Assembly (NCBI GenBank): GCA_902573735.1
Contig: CACGLH010000004.1
Coordinates: forward strand, 1 to 64,000
Direction: 5' to 3'
Origin: an uncultured Alphaproteobacteria bacterium
GTDB lineage: Bacteria > Pseudomonadota > Alphaproteobacteria > Rhodobacterales > Rhodobacteraceae
Length of the DNA: 64,000 nt
Shown here piece by piece: positions 1-9,158 of this stretch (its first letter is position 1; each line of letters begins with the position of its first letter). Below the pieces are notes generated by a model. That model searched no databases, was not told where the DNA came from, and saw only the letters and a program-made list of their open reading frames with translations. Made by a program: the position numbers and the translations under genes.

Positions 1-1
1 A

Positions 2-424
2 AGTAATTCCTTAGATAGCTTTGCATTAATAATTGATAACAAAATTCATAGTTTGGATTTTCTGAATCAAAATATAATGATAAATAACACTCATTATGAT
101 TATAATAAATTACATGTAGTAAATGACACTTATTATCTCACAAAAGATAAAGTTGTTTTTGAATTTAGTAAAACAATTGTATCTAGCAATGAAATTGGCA
201 ACCTATTTTCTGGTGACATATTATCACCAATGCATGGTGTTATTTCTAAAGTTAATGTTACAAACAACAAAAAAGTATTAAAAGGTGAAACATTATTTAT
301 TTTGGAAGCTATGAAAATGCAGCATGAAATAAAAGCGAATATAGATGGTTTAACTAGTGAAATTAGAGTAAAGGAAAATTCTCAAGTATCTACGGGAGAC
401 CTATTAGTGAAAATTTCACCTTAG
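2..424 (+). CDS. Biotin-carrier end of an acyl-CoA carboxylase alpha subunit (5' truncated)
   Basis: This is the C-terminal part of the biotinylated subunit of an acetyl-, propionyl- or methylcrotonyl-CoA carboxylase. The frame is open to the left edge, so the gene begins outside the window and the TTG at 53 is not its start. The end is a biotinyl/lipoyl-attachment domain with the EAMKM motif at about 307-321, whose lysine carries biotin, and a hammerhead-type fold (SPMHGVISKV ... GDLLVKI). The biotin carboxylase part is not visible, so the substrate acyl-CoA cannot be decided. The next gene follows after 14 bases and may be in the same operon. Domain identity is clear; the exact enzyme is inferred. 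Confidence 0.85.
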   Translation, partial: SNSLDSFALIIDNKIHSLDFLNQNIMINNTHYDYNKLHVVNDTYYLTKDKVVFEFSKTIVSSNEIGNLFSGDILSPMHGVISKVNVTNNKKVLKGETLFILEAMKMQHEIKANIDGLTSEIRVKENSQVSTGDLLVKISP

Positions 425-438
425 CCTTAGGAATTATT

Positions 439-1239
439 ATGCAACAAGCTCATGATTTTTTAAAAGAAAGTAAATTACTTTATGAACTTTTATTGGGAAG
501 AAATGAATCTTACTTAGAATTGATTACACAATTCAAAAATTGGAGCATTCAAGATGTTATTGGTCATCTATATTTATTTAATGTAGCCGCGATAAAAACA
601 GTCGATGGTCCAAAATCTTTTGAAGAGTTTTTTATTCCTTTCTTACAGCAATTGCAAAAAGGTAAAACTATGGTGGAAGCACAAGTTCCATGGTTGAATG
701 GATTGTCTGGTAAAGTTCTGTTAAATAAATGGTGGGATAGTTGCCTGGAATTAGAAAAAATTTATTCCAATACAGACCCTAAATTAAGGGTGAAATGGGC
801 TGGACCAGAAATGAGTGCAAGGTCTTCAATTACGGCAAGACAAATGGAAACTTGGTCTCATGGACATGAGGTTTTTGACCGATTAGGGCAGAAAAGAGAA
901 GAAGGGGATCATATAAAAAATATTGTACACCTCGGCGTTTCAACGTTTGAATGGACTTTTGTAAATAGAAATATTCAAATGCCTAAAACTAAGCCATTTG
1001 TTTCGTTAATCTTACCTTCTAAAACTAGTATTTCTTACAATGACAAGGGCAATGATAATTTTATCAAAGGTAGTGCTGTAGAGTTCTGCCAAGTTGTAAC
1101 TCAGGTAAGAAACATAGATGATACTAATCTTAAAGTAGTTGGTGATGTTGCAACAACTTGGATGAAATATGCTCAGTGTTTTGCTGGTAAACCAGAAGAT
1201 CCTCCTCAAAAAGGGGCTAGATTTATTCAATTCAATTAA
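439..1239 (+). CDS. DinB-like metal-binding protein (TIGR03084-type)
   Basis: A 266-residue protein resembling the TIGR03084 branch of the DinB/mycothiol-dependent maleylpyruvate isomerase superfamily. The N-terminal half is the helical bundle, with candidate metal-binding histidines in VIGHLY (near residue 40) and in ETWSHGHEVFD (near 140). The C-terminal third is a smaller sterol-carrier-like domain. Members often sit beside acyl-CoA metabolism genes, and here it directly follows an acyl-CoA carboxylase subunit, which suggests a role in the same pathway. Its reaction is not known from the sequence. The ATG start follows a modest GGAATTATT leader 14 bases after the upstream stop. The gene ends at a strong hairpin. 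Confidence 0.7.
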   Translation: MQQAHDFLKESKLLYELLLGRNESYLELITQFKNWSIQDVIGHLYLFNVAAIKTVDGPKSFEEFFIPFLQQLQKGKTMVEAQVPWLNGLSGKVLLNKWWDSCLELEKIYSNTDPKLRVKWAGPEMSARSSITARQMETWSHGHEVFDRLGQKREEGDHIKNIVHLGVSTFEWTFVNRNIQMPKTKPFVSLILPSKTSISYNDKGNDNFIKGSAVEFCQVVTQVRNIDDTNLKVVGDVATTWMKYAQCFAGKPEDPPQKGARFIQFN

Positions 1240-1245
1240 ATAAAA

Positions 1246-1271
1246 AAAGGCTCACAAAAATGTGAGCCTTT
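1246..1271. terminator. Bidirectional rho-independent terminator
   Basis: A perfect 11-bp stem (aaaggctcaca / tgtgagccttt) closes a 4-base AAAA loop and is flanked by A runs on the left and right, so it can end transcription from both sides. It lies between the convergent DinB-like gene and the porin gene. Confidence 0.85.
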
Positions 1272-1293
1272 CAAAAAAAGTATATAGAATTAT

Positions 1294-2424
1294 TTAAAAA
1301 TTAATCTTAGTACCTATTGTCACCCTTGAACCTTTATTGTTTTCAAAAGGCGCTGCCCCAACAACAGCGTTAGCATTTGTATCACCAAAACTAACTAAAG
1401 CATAAGAAGCATTAATCTCAACGTTGTCATTAACTTTAAAAGAACCACCAATAACATTTGCGCTAGTTCCTTGATATGGAGTTAAAATATTAGCTAACGA
1501 ACCATCATCTTTTGATTGTCCTTTAGTTGTAGCGAGTGCGAGATTAATTTGATCATTTACTTTATAGGCTAACCCAACGGCATAATCAATACCTGATGTT
1601 CCTGCATAAATATCACCTTCAACTCCAGTACCTCCAGCATTATTACCGGTTACTTGAAGAGCGCTATATTTTGAAGATCTCCAATTAGCATAGGCTAACA
1701 TTCTAGGTGTAATAGCTGATCTTAATTTGATGATCATGGAGCTTGGTGCAACTATGTCATCTGGACTTGCGGGAATAGCAGTACCAGCAATTGTTTCAGT
1801 TTCTTTAGCTTGCTTATGTGCAATCTCACTATTGTATTGAATTGAAGCTCTCAACATAATTTGAGGCATTTCATATGCAGCACCAATTGCAAATCCTGTT
1901 GTTGTGCCAGAATCAAGCTCATATGTGTAACCCTGTGCAACACTTAGAGTAGTGTTTGCTGGGTTGTAAAAAGGACGATCAGTTCTGACTTTAAATTGGT
2001 TTAATCTAATACCGCCAAATACTTTCATCCCGTTTCCTAAACTTCTAGAAGCAAGGATTGCAGTTTCATTACTAGTTACTTTTGCTCCAGAATTGGTCAA
2101 AATCCCATCACTTAATAAAATAGTATTTGGAGAATAAGGTGTTCCAGTACTTAAACCTAAAGTCGTACCGTTATAATCCCACTTGGCTTCAATTTGAGTC
2201 CAAGATGCAGAACTATATCCGTTTTTAATTTCAGATCCATCTGGAAATTTTCCAGATAATTTTGGTGAACTTGTAACTCTATTTACCGAAATAGAATTAC
2301 CACTATCTAAAATAAAAGAATAGTCCTGTGTTCCACTACCAGCACTATCAACGCCAGCACTGAAAACTGAACCTGCAGATAAAGATGCGATTGACAAAAC
2401 CGCTGCAAAAAATTTTTTTTTCAT
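1294..2424 (-). CDS. Outer-membrane porin, FadL/OMPP1-like
   Basis: A 376-residue secreted beta-barrel protein. The start MKKKFFAAVLSIASLSAGSV is a typical signal peptide, cut near SVFSAG. The rest is rich in alternating aromatic and glycine/serine strands, and it ends VTIGTKINF, with the terminal phenylalanine used by the BAM complex. The segment around ITPRMLAYANWRSS resembles the FadL/OMPP1 family of hydrophobic-substrate channels, but a general porin is possible. It is monocistronic: a 135-base leader separates it from the gene upstream, with AAGAGG as ribosome site, and it ends at the shared hairpin at 1246-1271. Fatty-acid uptake would fit the acyl-CoA genes nearby, but that is inference. 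Confidence 0.7.
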   Translation of the reverse strand: MKKKFFAAVLSIASLSAGSVFSAGVDSAGSGTQDYSFILDSGNSISVNRVTSSPKLSGKFPDGSEIKNGYSSASWTQIEAKWDYNGTTLGLSTGTPYSPNTILLSDGILTNSGAKVTSNETAILASRSLGNGMKVFGGIRLNQFKVRTDRPFYNPANTTLSVAQGYTYELDSGTTTGFAIGAAYEMPQIMLRASIQYNSEIAHKQAKETETIAGTAIPASPDDIVAPSSMIIKLRSAITPRMLAYANWRSSKYSALQVTGNNAGGTGVEGDIYAGTSGIDYAVGLAYKVNDQINLALATTKGQSKDDGSLANILTPYQGTSANVIGGSFKVNDNVEINASYALVSFGDTNANAVVGAAPFENNKGSRVTIGTKINF

Positions 2425-2559
2425 AATTATGGGCCTCTTTTTAAAAAAATTAGAACTTTTTTAACAGAGAAAAGTAGTATTTCCAATGAAAAAAACTAAA
2501 TTGTGTGATTTTGGAATAAAAATGAACTTTAAAAGTGTCAGAAATGTAACACGAGTATT

Positions 2560-3660
2560 TTAATCAATATTCCACTCTCTTAAAATTTGGTTGCAAGTTT
2601 TTAATTCAGAAACTTGTTTTAAACGGTTTTGCGGCACACTTCTAGAAAATTTAGGCGCAATATTTGCTTGTAAAGTATTGTTTTCACGAATAAATATATT
2701 CCTTGATCGATTTTGCAAATTACTTTCAACCTCATTAAAATTTAATACTGGTTCTACACAAGCATCAGTATCAAAAAATATGTTGGCCCATTCGTTTCTT
2801 GTTTTAGTTAGAAACTTTGCAGAAATTTCGTGGTTTAACTGTTCCCATTTAGATTTATCTTCCTGATTTTTTATCCAATTGTGATCTAATTCTAGTTTTT
2901 CTATGAGTATAGCAAAAAACTTATTTTCTAATGCTCCCACTGATACATACATATTATCTTTTGTCTTATAACATTTATAATAAGGGCACCCACCATCAAG
3001 AAGATTTGAACTTCTGTCATTATTCCAATTATCTTGAGCCTTAAAAGTGTGGATTAAACTCATTAAAGCAGGTACACCTTCAATCATTGCTGCATCAACG
3101 ACTTGGCCTTTATTTGAAGTATTCCTTTCCCATAAGGCACTTAAAATACCCATGATTAAAAACATAGTTCCTCCTGCATAATCTCCTAAAAGATTAAGTG
3201 GGGGTATTGGTTCAGAGTTTTTTAAACCAATCGCATTTAATGCTCCAGTAACAGCTAAATAATTGATATCATGACCAGCTTTTGTAGCATAAGGTCCATC
3301 TTGTCCCCATCCAGTAATTCTTCCAAAGACTAGTTTTGGGTTTATTTTTGCACAATCTCTAGGACCTAATCCCAATCTTTCCATTACACCAGGTCTAAAT
3401 CCTTCAATTAAAACGTCTGCTTTGGTAATTAATTTTTTAACTATTGCTTTGTCATTAATATTTTTTAGATCTAAAGAAATAATTTTTTTATTCCTATCCA
3501 GTATGGGTTCTTTATTTATCTTTGTATGTTTTCTTAAAATTTTGATAACATCTGCACCTAAATCTGAAAGAAGTTGACCAGCTAATGGTGCAGGGCCAAT
3601 ACCTGCTAATTCAATAATCTTTAACCCATTTAAGGGACCTGAATGCATTGATTTGTTCAA
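2560..3660 (-). CDS. CoA-transferase family III protein, alpha-methylacyl-CoA racemase-like
   Basis: A 366-residue CaiB/BaiF-fold enzyme. It carries the three active-site segments known for alpha-methylacyl-CoA racemase: GHDINYLAVTGAL (His), LGDYAGG (Asp) and VGALENKFF (Glu). This points to inversion of 2-methyl-branched acyl-CoAs rather than CoA transfer. Family III proteins are shorter here than the ~400-residue formyl-CoA transferases, which also fits a racemase. It is the last gene of a leftward operon. Its ATG overlaps the TGA of the upstream SDR by 4 bases, so the two are translationally coupled. The paired HSD10-like dehydrogenase supports a role in branched acyl-CoA oxidation. Confidence 0.8.
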   Translation of the reverse strand: MNKSMHSGPLNGLKIIELAGIGPAPLAGQLLSDLGADVIKILRKHTKINKEPILDRNKKIISLDLKNINDKAIVKKLITKADVLIEGFRPGVMERLGLGPRDCAKINPKLVFGRITGWGQDGPYATKAGHDINYLAVTGALNAIGLKNSEPIPPLNLLGDYAGGTMFLIMGILSALWERNTSNKGQVVDAAMIEGVPALMSLIHTFKAQDNWNNDRSSNLLDGGCPYYKCYKTKDNMYVSVGALENKFFAILIEKLELDHNWIKNQEDKSKWEQLNHEISAKFLTKTRNEWANIFFDTDACVEPVLNFNEVESNLQNRSRNIFIRENNTLQANIAPKFSRSVPQNRLKQVSELKTCNQILREWNID

Positions 3661-4418
3661 GCTAATCGAATGCCTCCATCTAATCTCAAGATTGAACCAT
3701 TGATATATTGATTTTCAACAATTTGAACTGCATATTGTGCAAATTCTTCTGGATTCCCTAATCTTTTTGGGAAAATAACATCTTTTGCTAAAGTTTCACA
3801 AACTTCTTCACCAAGGCCTTCAAACATAGGAGTTAGGAAAAGGCCAGGCGCAATACAGCCACAACGTATATGATCTCTGGCTAGATCTCTAGCTATAGGT
3901 AACGTCATGGCGGCAACACCTCCTTTTGACGCTGCATAAGCAACTTGCCCTTTCTGACCTTCAAGTGCTGCAACAGATGCAGTATTTATAATTATTCCTT
4001 TTTCTTGATTATTATCAGTAGGGTTTTTAGCCATTTGTTCTGCACATAATCTTAAAATATTAAATGTGCCTATGAGATTTACATCAATAATTTTTTTAAA
4101 CCTTGTTAGGTCATGAGGACCATCTTTACCTAGTGTTTTTTCTGCTAAAGCTATTCCTGCACAATTAACGTTTATATCGATTTTATTAAATTGCTTAATT
4201 ACTGCTTTGATAGCTTCTTCTATGTTGGCTTCATGGCAAACATCTACTGAGAAAAAAGCACAATTTTTACCCAACTCTCTTTCTAGCTTTTTGCCTTTTT
4301 CATTATCTAAATCAAAAACACATACTTTACTTCCAAGGGAATGAAACTTTCTTACGGTTGCCTCTCCTAATCCAGAGGAACCACCCGTTATAATTGATAC
4401 ACTATTTTTTAACTCCAT
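3657..4418 (-). CDS. SDR, type-2 3-hydroxyacyl-CoA dehydrogenase-like
   Basis: A 253-residue classical short-chain dehydrogenase. It shows the NAD-binding TGGSSGLG motif near residue 11, an NCAGIA motif in place of NNAG, and the Ser-Tyr-Lys set in TASVAAL ... YAASKGG. The DIDVCHEAN-like region and the C-terminal INGSILRLDGGIRLA resemble 17beta-HSD10/3-hydroxy-2-methylbutyryl-CoA dehydrogenase, the mitochondrial enzyme of isoleucine and branched fatty-acid breakdown. The 4-base overlap with the racemase gene downstream strengthens an acyl-CoA role. It follows the other SDR with a 30-base gap in the same operon. Confidence 0.75.
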   Translation of the reverse strand: MELKNSVSIITGGSSGLGEATVRKFHSLGSKVCVFDLDNEKGKKLERELGKNCAFFSVDVCHEANIEEAIKAVIKQFNKIDINVNCAGIALAEKTLGKDGPHDLTRFKKIIDVNLIGTFNILRLCAEQMAKNPTDNNQEKGIIINTASVAALEGQKGQVAYAASKGGVAAMTLPIARDLARDHIRCGCIAPGLFLTPMFEGLGEEVCETLAKDVIFPKRLGNPEEFAQYAVQIVENQYINGSILRLDGGIRLA

Positions 4419-4448
4419 TTAAAAAAATCATCTCCTTATTTTTTTAAA

Positions 4449-5198
4449 TTATCCTCTACCAATATAGGGCATATTGGTAGCCATAATGGTCATAAATTGA
4501 ATATTTGCATCTAATGGTAATTCAGCGACATTGTACACATTGTTTGCAATATGTTTTGGATCCATTGTTGCTTCAGATTTTATAGAACCGTCTGCTTGAT
4601 TTATACCTATTTTCATTTTTTTTACCATTTCAGTAAGTGCATTTCCAATATCAATTTGGCTACATGCTATATTGAATGGTCTACCATCTAGAGATATAGA
4701 TTTTGTTAAGCCAGTTATAGCATGTTTGCTTGCAGTGTAAGGAGATGAACCAGGTCTTGGTACATGTGCTGATACAGATCCATTGTTTATTATTCTCCCA
4801 CCTTGAGGAATTTGATCCTTCATCATTTTAAAAGCAATCTTTGCACAAATAAAGGAACCATTTAGATTTATATCAATAACTTTCTTCCAATCTTCATAAG
4901 AAATCTTATCAGGCGTATTTGCACTAACTCCAATTCCTGCATTATTGAATAAAACATCCAATCTTCCCCATTTTTTTAAGATTAATTTAAAAGATTTTTT
5001 TACTAGGTCATAATTTGACACATCACAGGGCAAAATAAGAGCATTTTTAAAGTTTTTAAATTTACTCTCAAGTTTCTTCTTATTTCTCGCCATTAAGCCA
5101 ACATTATATCCTTTATTTAAAAATTTTATGGCAGTAGTTTCTCCAATGCCTTGACTTGCACCCGTAATTAAAATGGTTTTTTTTGTTTTTTTTAGCAT
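4449..5198 (-). CDS. Short-chain dehydrogenase/reductase
   Basis: A 249-residue classical SDR with TGASQGIG near residue 12, NNAGIG, catalytic Ser in NNGSVSAH and YTASK for Tyr/Lys. The C-terminal part (about residues 190-249) is less standard than in the neighbouring SDR, which leaves the substrate open. It lies 10 bases after the sugar-acid dehydratase and 30 bases before the HSD10-like gene in one leftward run. A hydroxyacid or sugar-derived substrate is the most natural guess from that position, but the sequence does not decide. Confidence 0.7.
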   Translation of the reverse strand: MLKKTKKTILITGASQGIGETTAIKFLNKGYNVGLMARNKKKLESKFKNFKNALILPCDVSNYDLVKKSFKLILKKWGRLDVLFNNAGIGVSANTPDKISYEDWKKVIDINLNGSFICAKIAFKMMKDQIPQGGRIINNGSVSAHVPRPGSSPYTASKHAITGLTKSISLDGRPFNIACSQIDIGNALTEMVKKMKIGINQADGSIKSEATMDPKHIANNVYNVAELPLDANIQFMTIMATNMPYIGRG

Positions 5199-5208
5199 TT
5201 TGAATTGA

Positions 5209-6990
5209 TTAATGATTATCTCTTGGTAAATGTTTAGCTATTCTTTTATAGGCTGTAGCTAGTTCTAAACATCCTCCATCTGCCAATTGTCCTACATTGG
5301 TTCTATAAATTTCTTGCCAAGGTGTTTGATTTTCTATTTTCGGTTCTTTCCATTTCTTTATTCTACTAGACCATTCTTTTTCAGCAACATCAGCGTTTAA
5401 TGTCCCTTTGTTTAAATCTAAGATAACAGGATCACCTGTTTTCAAATAAGCCAAACCACCTCCAACCACTGATTCCGGTGAAGCATTTAATATGGAGGGA
5501 CTTTCTGATGTTCCTGATTGTCTACCGTCTCCTACAGTTGGAAGATGTGTGATGCCTTTTTTTAGTAGTTTATCAGGTGGTTGCATGTTTACCACTTCAG
5601 CTGAGCCGGGATATCCAACACATCCAACGCCCCTAATAAAAAGAATTGTTTTTTCATCAATTTTTAATTCAGGATCGTTTAAGCGATTATGATAGTCTTC
5701 TGGTCCTTCAAAAACGACTGCCTTTGCCCTTAATATATTTTCTTCGCCAGTATTAGATAGAAATCTCTTTCTAAAATCTTTTGAAATAACTGAAGTTTTC
5801 ATTAAAGCACTATCAAAAAGATTTCCAGATAAGACAATGAAACCAGCATTTTTCATTATTGGATTTTTTACCTTTTTTATAACATTTACATCTTTGCTTT
5901 TATGATTTTCAACGTTTTCACCAATGGATTTACCATTAACTGTAATTGTATCTGTATGTAAAAGTTTAGCCTCAAAAAGCTCTCCCATTATTGCAGGTAC
6001 TCCTCCGCTTCTAAAAAAGGCTTCTCCCAAAAATTCTCCTGCAGGTTGCATGTTTAATAACAGGGGTATCTCAAATCCAACTTTCTGCCAATCACTTACG
6101 GTCAATGACACACCTGCATGTCTTGCAATAGCTTGAAGATGTGGTGGTGCATTAGTAGATCCTCCAATTGCAGAGTTGACTACAATTGCATTTTCAAATG
6201 ATTTTCTTGTCAAAATATCAGAAGGTTTTAGATCTTCATATACCATTTCAACAATTCTTTTTCCTGTTGAATAAGCCATAGCCATTCTCTCTCTAAAAGG
6301 AGCTGGTATTGCAGAACACCCAGGTAGGCTCATACCCAAAGCTTCAGCCATTGCATTCATTGTCGATGCAGTGCCCATAGTATTACAATGCCCTAGACTG
6401 GGAGCTGATGCACATACTCTTGATATAAACTCCTCATAGTCAATTTTACCTTCTGCTAAAAGCCTTCTTCCTTCCCACACAATCATTCCAGATCCTGCTA
6501 ATTTCCCTTTCCACCAACCATCTAGCATTGGACCACCTGATAAAACTATTGAAGGAAGGTCTACTGTAGCAGCTCCCATGAGCATGGCAGGGGTTGTTTT
6601 ATCACATCCCGTTGTAAGTACTACACCATCAATAGGATATCCATGTAAAATTTCTACTAAACTTAAATAAGCTAAATTTCTATCCAATGCAGCTGTTGGT
6701 CTTTTTCCCGTTTCTTGAATAGGATGAACAGGAAAGGCCATTGGTATTCCACCACCATCTCTTATTCCTGCTTTAATTCTATCCATAAGAAAGACATGGA
6801 TTTTATTACAGGGTGTTAAATCCGAACCAGTTTGAGCAATACCAATGATCGGACGATCAGATTGAAGTTCCTCTCTTGTAAATTCTTGATTTTGGTATCT
6901 TTCTATATATAGAGCGGTCATTCCAGGGTTGTTAGGGTTATCAAACCATTCTTGAGATCTAAATTTTTTTTTGGCTTTAGTACATTTCAT
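5209..6990 (-). CDS. IlvD/Edd-family sugar-acid dehydratase
   Basis: A 593-residue iron-sulfur dehydratase. The cluster cysteines are visible in TPCNKI (about 61), TTGCDKTTP (about 129) and GHCNTMGTA (about 201). The segment [20 protein letters not shown] is typical of the branch acting on sugar acids (xylonate, arabinonate and relatives), not of the IlvD branch of valine synthesis. The product would be a 2-keto-3-deoxy sugar acid. CGGAGAG lies 6 bases before the ATG. It is the first gene of the leftward operon and is divergent from the 2-hydroxyacid dehydrogenase across 167 AT-rich bases. The exact sugar acid cannot be read from the sequence. Confidence 0.8.
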   Translation of the reverse strand: MKCTKAKKKFRSQEWFDNPNNPGMTALYIERYQNQEFTREELQSDRPIIGIAQTGSDLTPCNKIHVFLMDRIKAGIRDGGGIPMAFPVHPIQETGKRPTAALDRNLAYLSLVEILHGYPIDGVVLTTGCDKTTPAMLMGAATVDLPSIVLSGGPMLDGWWKGKLAGSGMIVWEGRRLLAEGKIDYEEFISRVCASAPSLGHCNTMGTASTMNAMAEALGMSLPGCSAIPAPFRERMAMAYSTGKRIVEMVYEDLKPSDILTRKSFENAIVVNSAIGGSTNAPPHLQAIARHAGVSLTVSDWQKVGFEIPLLLNMQPAGEFLGEAFFRSGGVPAIMGELFEAKLLHTDTITVNGKSIGENVENHKSKDVNVIKKVKNPIMKNAGFIVLSGNLFDSALMKTSVISKDFRKRFLSNTGEENILRAKAVVFEGPEDYHNRLNDPELKIDEKTILFIRGVGCVGYPGSAEVVNMQPPDKLLKKGITHLPTVGDGRQSGTSESPSILNASPESVVGGGLAYLKTGDPVILDLNKGTLNADVAEKEWSSRIKKWKEPKIENQTPWQEIYRTNVGQLADGGCLELATAYKRIAKHLPRDNH

Positions 6991-7157
6991 ACTGGCTCTC
7001 CGAAATTTTCAAATGATTTACACATTTTAATTTATCGAAATATAAACCACTTATCATATTTTATAAATCGTAAAATTTTTATTTTTAAACATATTTTTTT
7101 TTTATAAACTACTAAAAACACGGATTCCTTATTTATTAAAAATATAAATATTTATTC

Positions 7158-8120
7158 ATGAAAAAAAGAACTGTCTTGTTAATAGGAAGATACACAAAGG
7201 AAGAATGTAACTTATCAATGTATAAGCAAAACTTTTTTGTTTATAAAATTGATGAATTGATGGATTTAAAAAAAATAAAAAAATATGATTTAGAAAAAAT
7301 AGATGCTATAGCGTTTAAGGGTCATTCCAAAATTGATTTGGAAATAATGAATAAATTTCCATCCTTAAGAATTATCTCAAATTTTGGAGTAGGGTATGAT
7401 ACTATAAACATTGATGATGCTAAAAAACTCAATATTTTGGTATCCTTCACCCCTGATATCCTAAGTGACGATGTTGCAGATATGGCATTGGCTCTATATC
7501 TTGGTGTTTCTAGAAAATTAAACAATGGTTATGAATGGATAAAATCTGGAAATTGGGTATCACAAGGTGAAATGCCTCTAAATAAAAATATTTCTGGTTC
7601 TAAGTGTGGAATTTTGGGTCTAGGTAGAATTGGTTTTGAAATAGCAAAAAGATTAGAGGCATTTAAAACTGAAATACATTATTTTTCAAGAAAGCCAAAA
7701 AAAGTTTCAAGTAAATGGATATACTATAATAATCCTCTTGAATTATGTACTAATGTTGAAAATTTATTTATTTCTTTAAAAGGTGGTGATTCAACTAATG
7801 GATTTGTTTCAGCAGATTTTCTTAGGGCTCTTGGTAAAGATGGAATTGTGATAAATATTTCTAGAGGTTCAGTAATAGATGAAAATTCCTTATTAGATGC
7901 TCTAGAAAGTGGTAAAATTTATGGAGCAGGATTAGACGTCTTCCTTAATGAGCCAAGGATAAACCAGCGTTTTTTGGAATTAAATAATGTTTTTTTGCAA
8001 CCTCACCAAGCGTCTGCCACAAAAAAAACAAGAAAAGCAATGGGCGAGTTACAGTTTCGGAATATTTTAAATTACTTTGAAAATGGTACGCCTTTAACAT
8101 TAGTACCAGAATTAGAATGA
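7158..8120 (+). CDS. D-2-hydroxyacid dehydrogenase (glyoxylate/hydroxypyruvate reductase type)
   Basis: A 320-residue NAD(P)-dependent enzyme of the D-isomer-specific family. It has the SNFGVGYD substrate loop near residue 75, the Rossmann motif GLGRIG near 153, and the catalytic set Arg (NISRGS), Glu (VFLNEP region) and His (LQPHQAS). Members reduce glyoxylate, hydroxypyruvate or 2-keto sugar acids. It ends one base before the convergent FAA-hydrolase gene. Its place among sugar-acid genes suggests a keto-acid product of that pathway as substrate; a second paralog lies at 34634-35587. Confidence 0.75.
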   Translation: MKKRTVLLIGRYTKEECNLSMYKQNFFVYKIDELMDLKKIKKYDLEKIDAIAFKGHSKIDLEIMNKFPSLRIISNFGVGYDTINIDDAKKLNILVSFTPDILSDDVADMALALYLGVSRKLNNGYEWIKSGNWVSQGEMPLNKNISGSKCGILGLGRIGFEIAKRLEAFKTEIHYFSRKPKKVSSKWIYYNNPLELCTNVENLFISLKGGDSTNGFVSADFLRALGKDGIVINISRGSVIDENSLLDALESGKIYGAGLDVFLNEPRINQRFLELNNVFLQPHQASATKKTRKAMGELQFRNILNYFENGTPLTLVPELE

Positions 8121-8966
8121 TTATTGGTAATCAATTACCTTTTGTTTTTGTGATCCAAGAAAGTCAATTTCAAGTTCCATAATATCGCCATCTTTTAAAA
8201 AGACAGGTGGTTTCATGCCAATTCCCACTCCTTCTGGGGTACCAGTAGCTATTATATCCCCAGGACGAAGAGCCATAAAATGAGATAAATGTGATATGAT
8301 CTGGCTGACAGTAAAAATCATATCTGATGTATTTGATTTCTGAACAACATTATTATTTAATTTAAGTTGCAAATTTAAATTTTGGGGATTTTCAATTTCT
8401 TCTGCAGTCACTAAAAAAGGACCAATTGGTGCAAATGTTGGTGCTGATTTCCCTTTTATCCATTGCCCACCTCTATCAAATTGAAATGATCTTTCAGATA
8501 CATCATTAACAATACAATATCCTGAAACAACCGAAAGAGCGTCTTTCTCAGAAACATATTGGCAATGTTTACCTATAATCACACCAAGCTCTACTTCCCA
8601 GTCAGCTTTTACTGAACCCCTTGGTATAATTACATCGTCATTTGGCCCGTTTATTGATGTTGTAGCTTTGGAAAAAACAATTGGCTCTTTAGGAATATCT
8701 GCATTAGTTTCTTTTGCATGTTTAGCATAGTTAAGTCCTATACAATAAAAATTAGGAGTATCAGCTAAACAACTTCCTAATCTTGAAGTTCTTGGAACTT
8801 TTGGCAACTTATCATATTCAATGTTGTTAATTTTTTCAAATGTTGCTAATGATACGCCTTCATGAGTAAAATCAGAAAAATAATTAGATAAATCTCTTAT
8901 GTTTCCTTCTGGATCAACTAATCCTGGCTTTTCATTGTCTTTATTCCCAAAACGAACTAACTTCAT
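8121..8966 (-). CDS. Fumarylacetoacetase-family hydrolase (2,4-diketo-3-deoxy sugar-acid hydrolase-like)
   Basis: A 281-residue FAA-hydrolase-fold protein. The metal-binding acids lie in ADWEVELGVIIGK and in IVNDVSERSFQ, and the catalytic loop includes GLNYAKHA. The N-terminus MKLVRFG followed by GLVDPEGNIRDLS resembles enzymes that cleave 2,4-diketo-3-deoxy-L-rhamnonate or -fuconate to pyruvate and lactate. The neighbours (UxaA-type dehydratase, BDH2-like SDR) are the steps that would precede it in such a pathway. AGAAGGTG precedes the ATG. It is divergent from uxaA-like gene with a 192-base shared control region. Ureidoglycolate or acylpyruvate hydrolysis are alternatives. Confidence 0.75.
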   Translation of the reverse strand: MKLVRFGNKDNEKPGLVDPEGNIRDLSNYFSDFTHEGVSLATFEKINNIEYDKLPKVPRTSRLGSCLADTPNFYCIGLNYAKHAKETNADIPKEPIVFSKATTSINGPNDDVIIPRGSVKADWEVELGVIIGKHCQYVSEKDALSVVSGYCIVNDVSERSFQFDRGGQWIKGKSAPTFAPIGPFLVTAEEIENPQNLNLQLKLNNNVVQKSNTSDMIFTVSQIISHLSHFMALRPGDIIATGTPEGVGIGMKPPVFLKDGDIMELEIDFLGSQKQKVIDYQ

Positions 8967-9158
8967 AACCGCACACCTTCTAAAAATTATTTATAAACCT
9001 AAATTTGTTTATCTTAAAATACTTGTTACATAACTAGTTAATTCAAGCAATAAAAAACATGTAATATGAAGATTTAATTATATAATTTTAGAGACCTAAT
9101 TGTTATAGTTGATAATAATTAAATTTTAGAATATTTTGGTTTTTTGAATTGAGAGATT

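Noticed and set aside
5492-5692. Plus-strand open frame opposite the sugar-acid dehydratase
   Set aside because: Antisense shadow of a well-supported gene; no independent signal.
5209-6990. IlvD of branched-chain amino-acid synthesis
   Set aside because: The C-terminal [16 protein letters not shown] motif and the catabolic neighbours fit the sugar-acid branch of the family.
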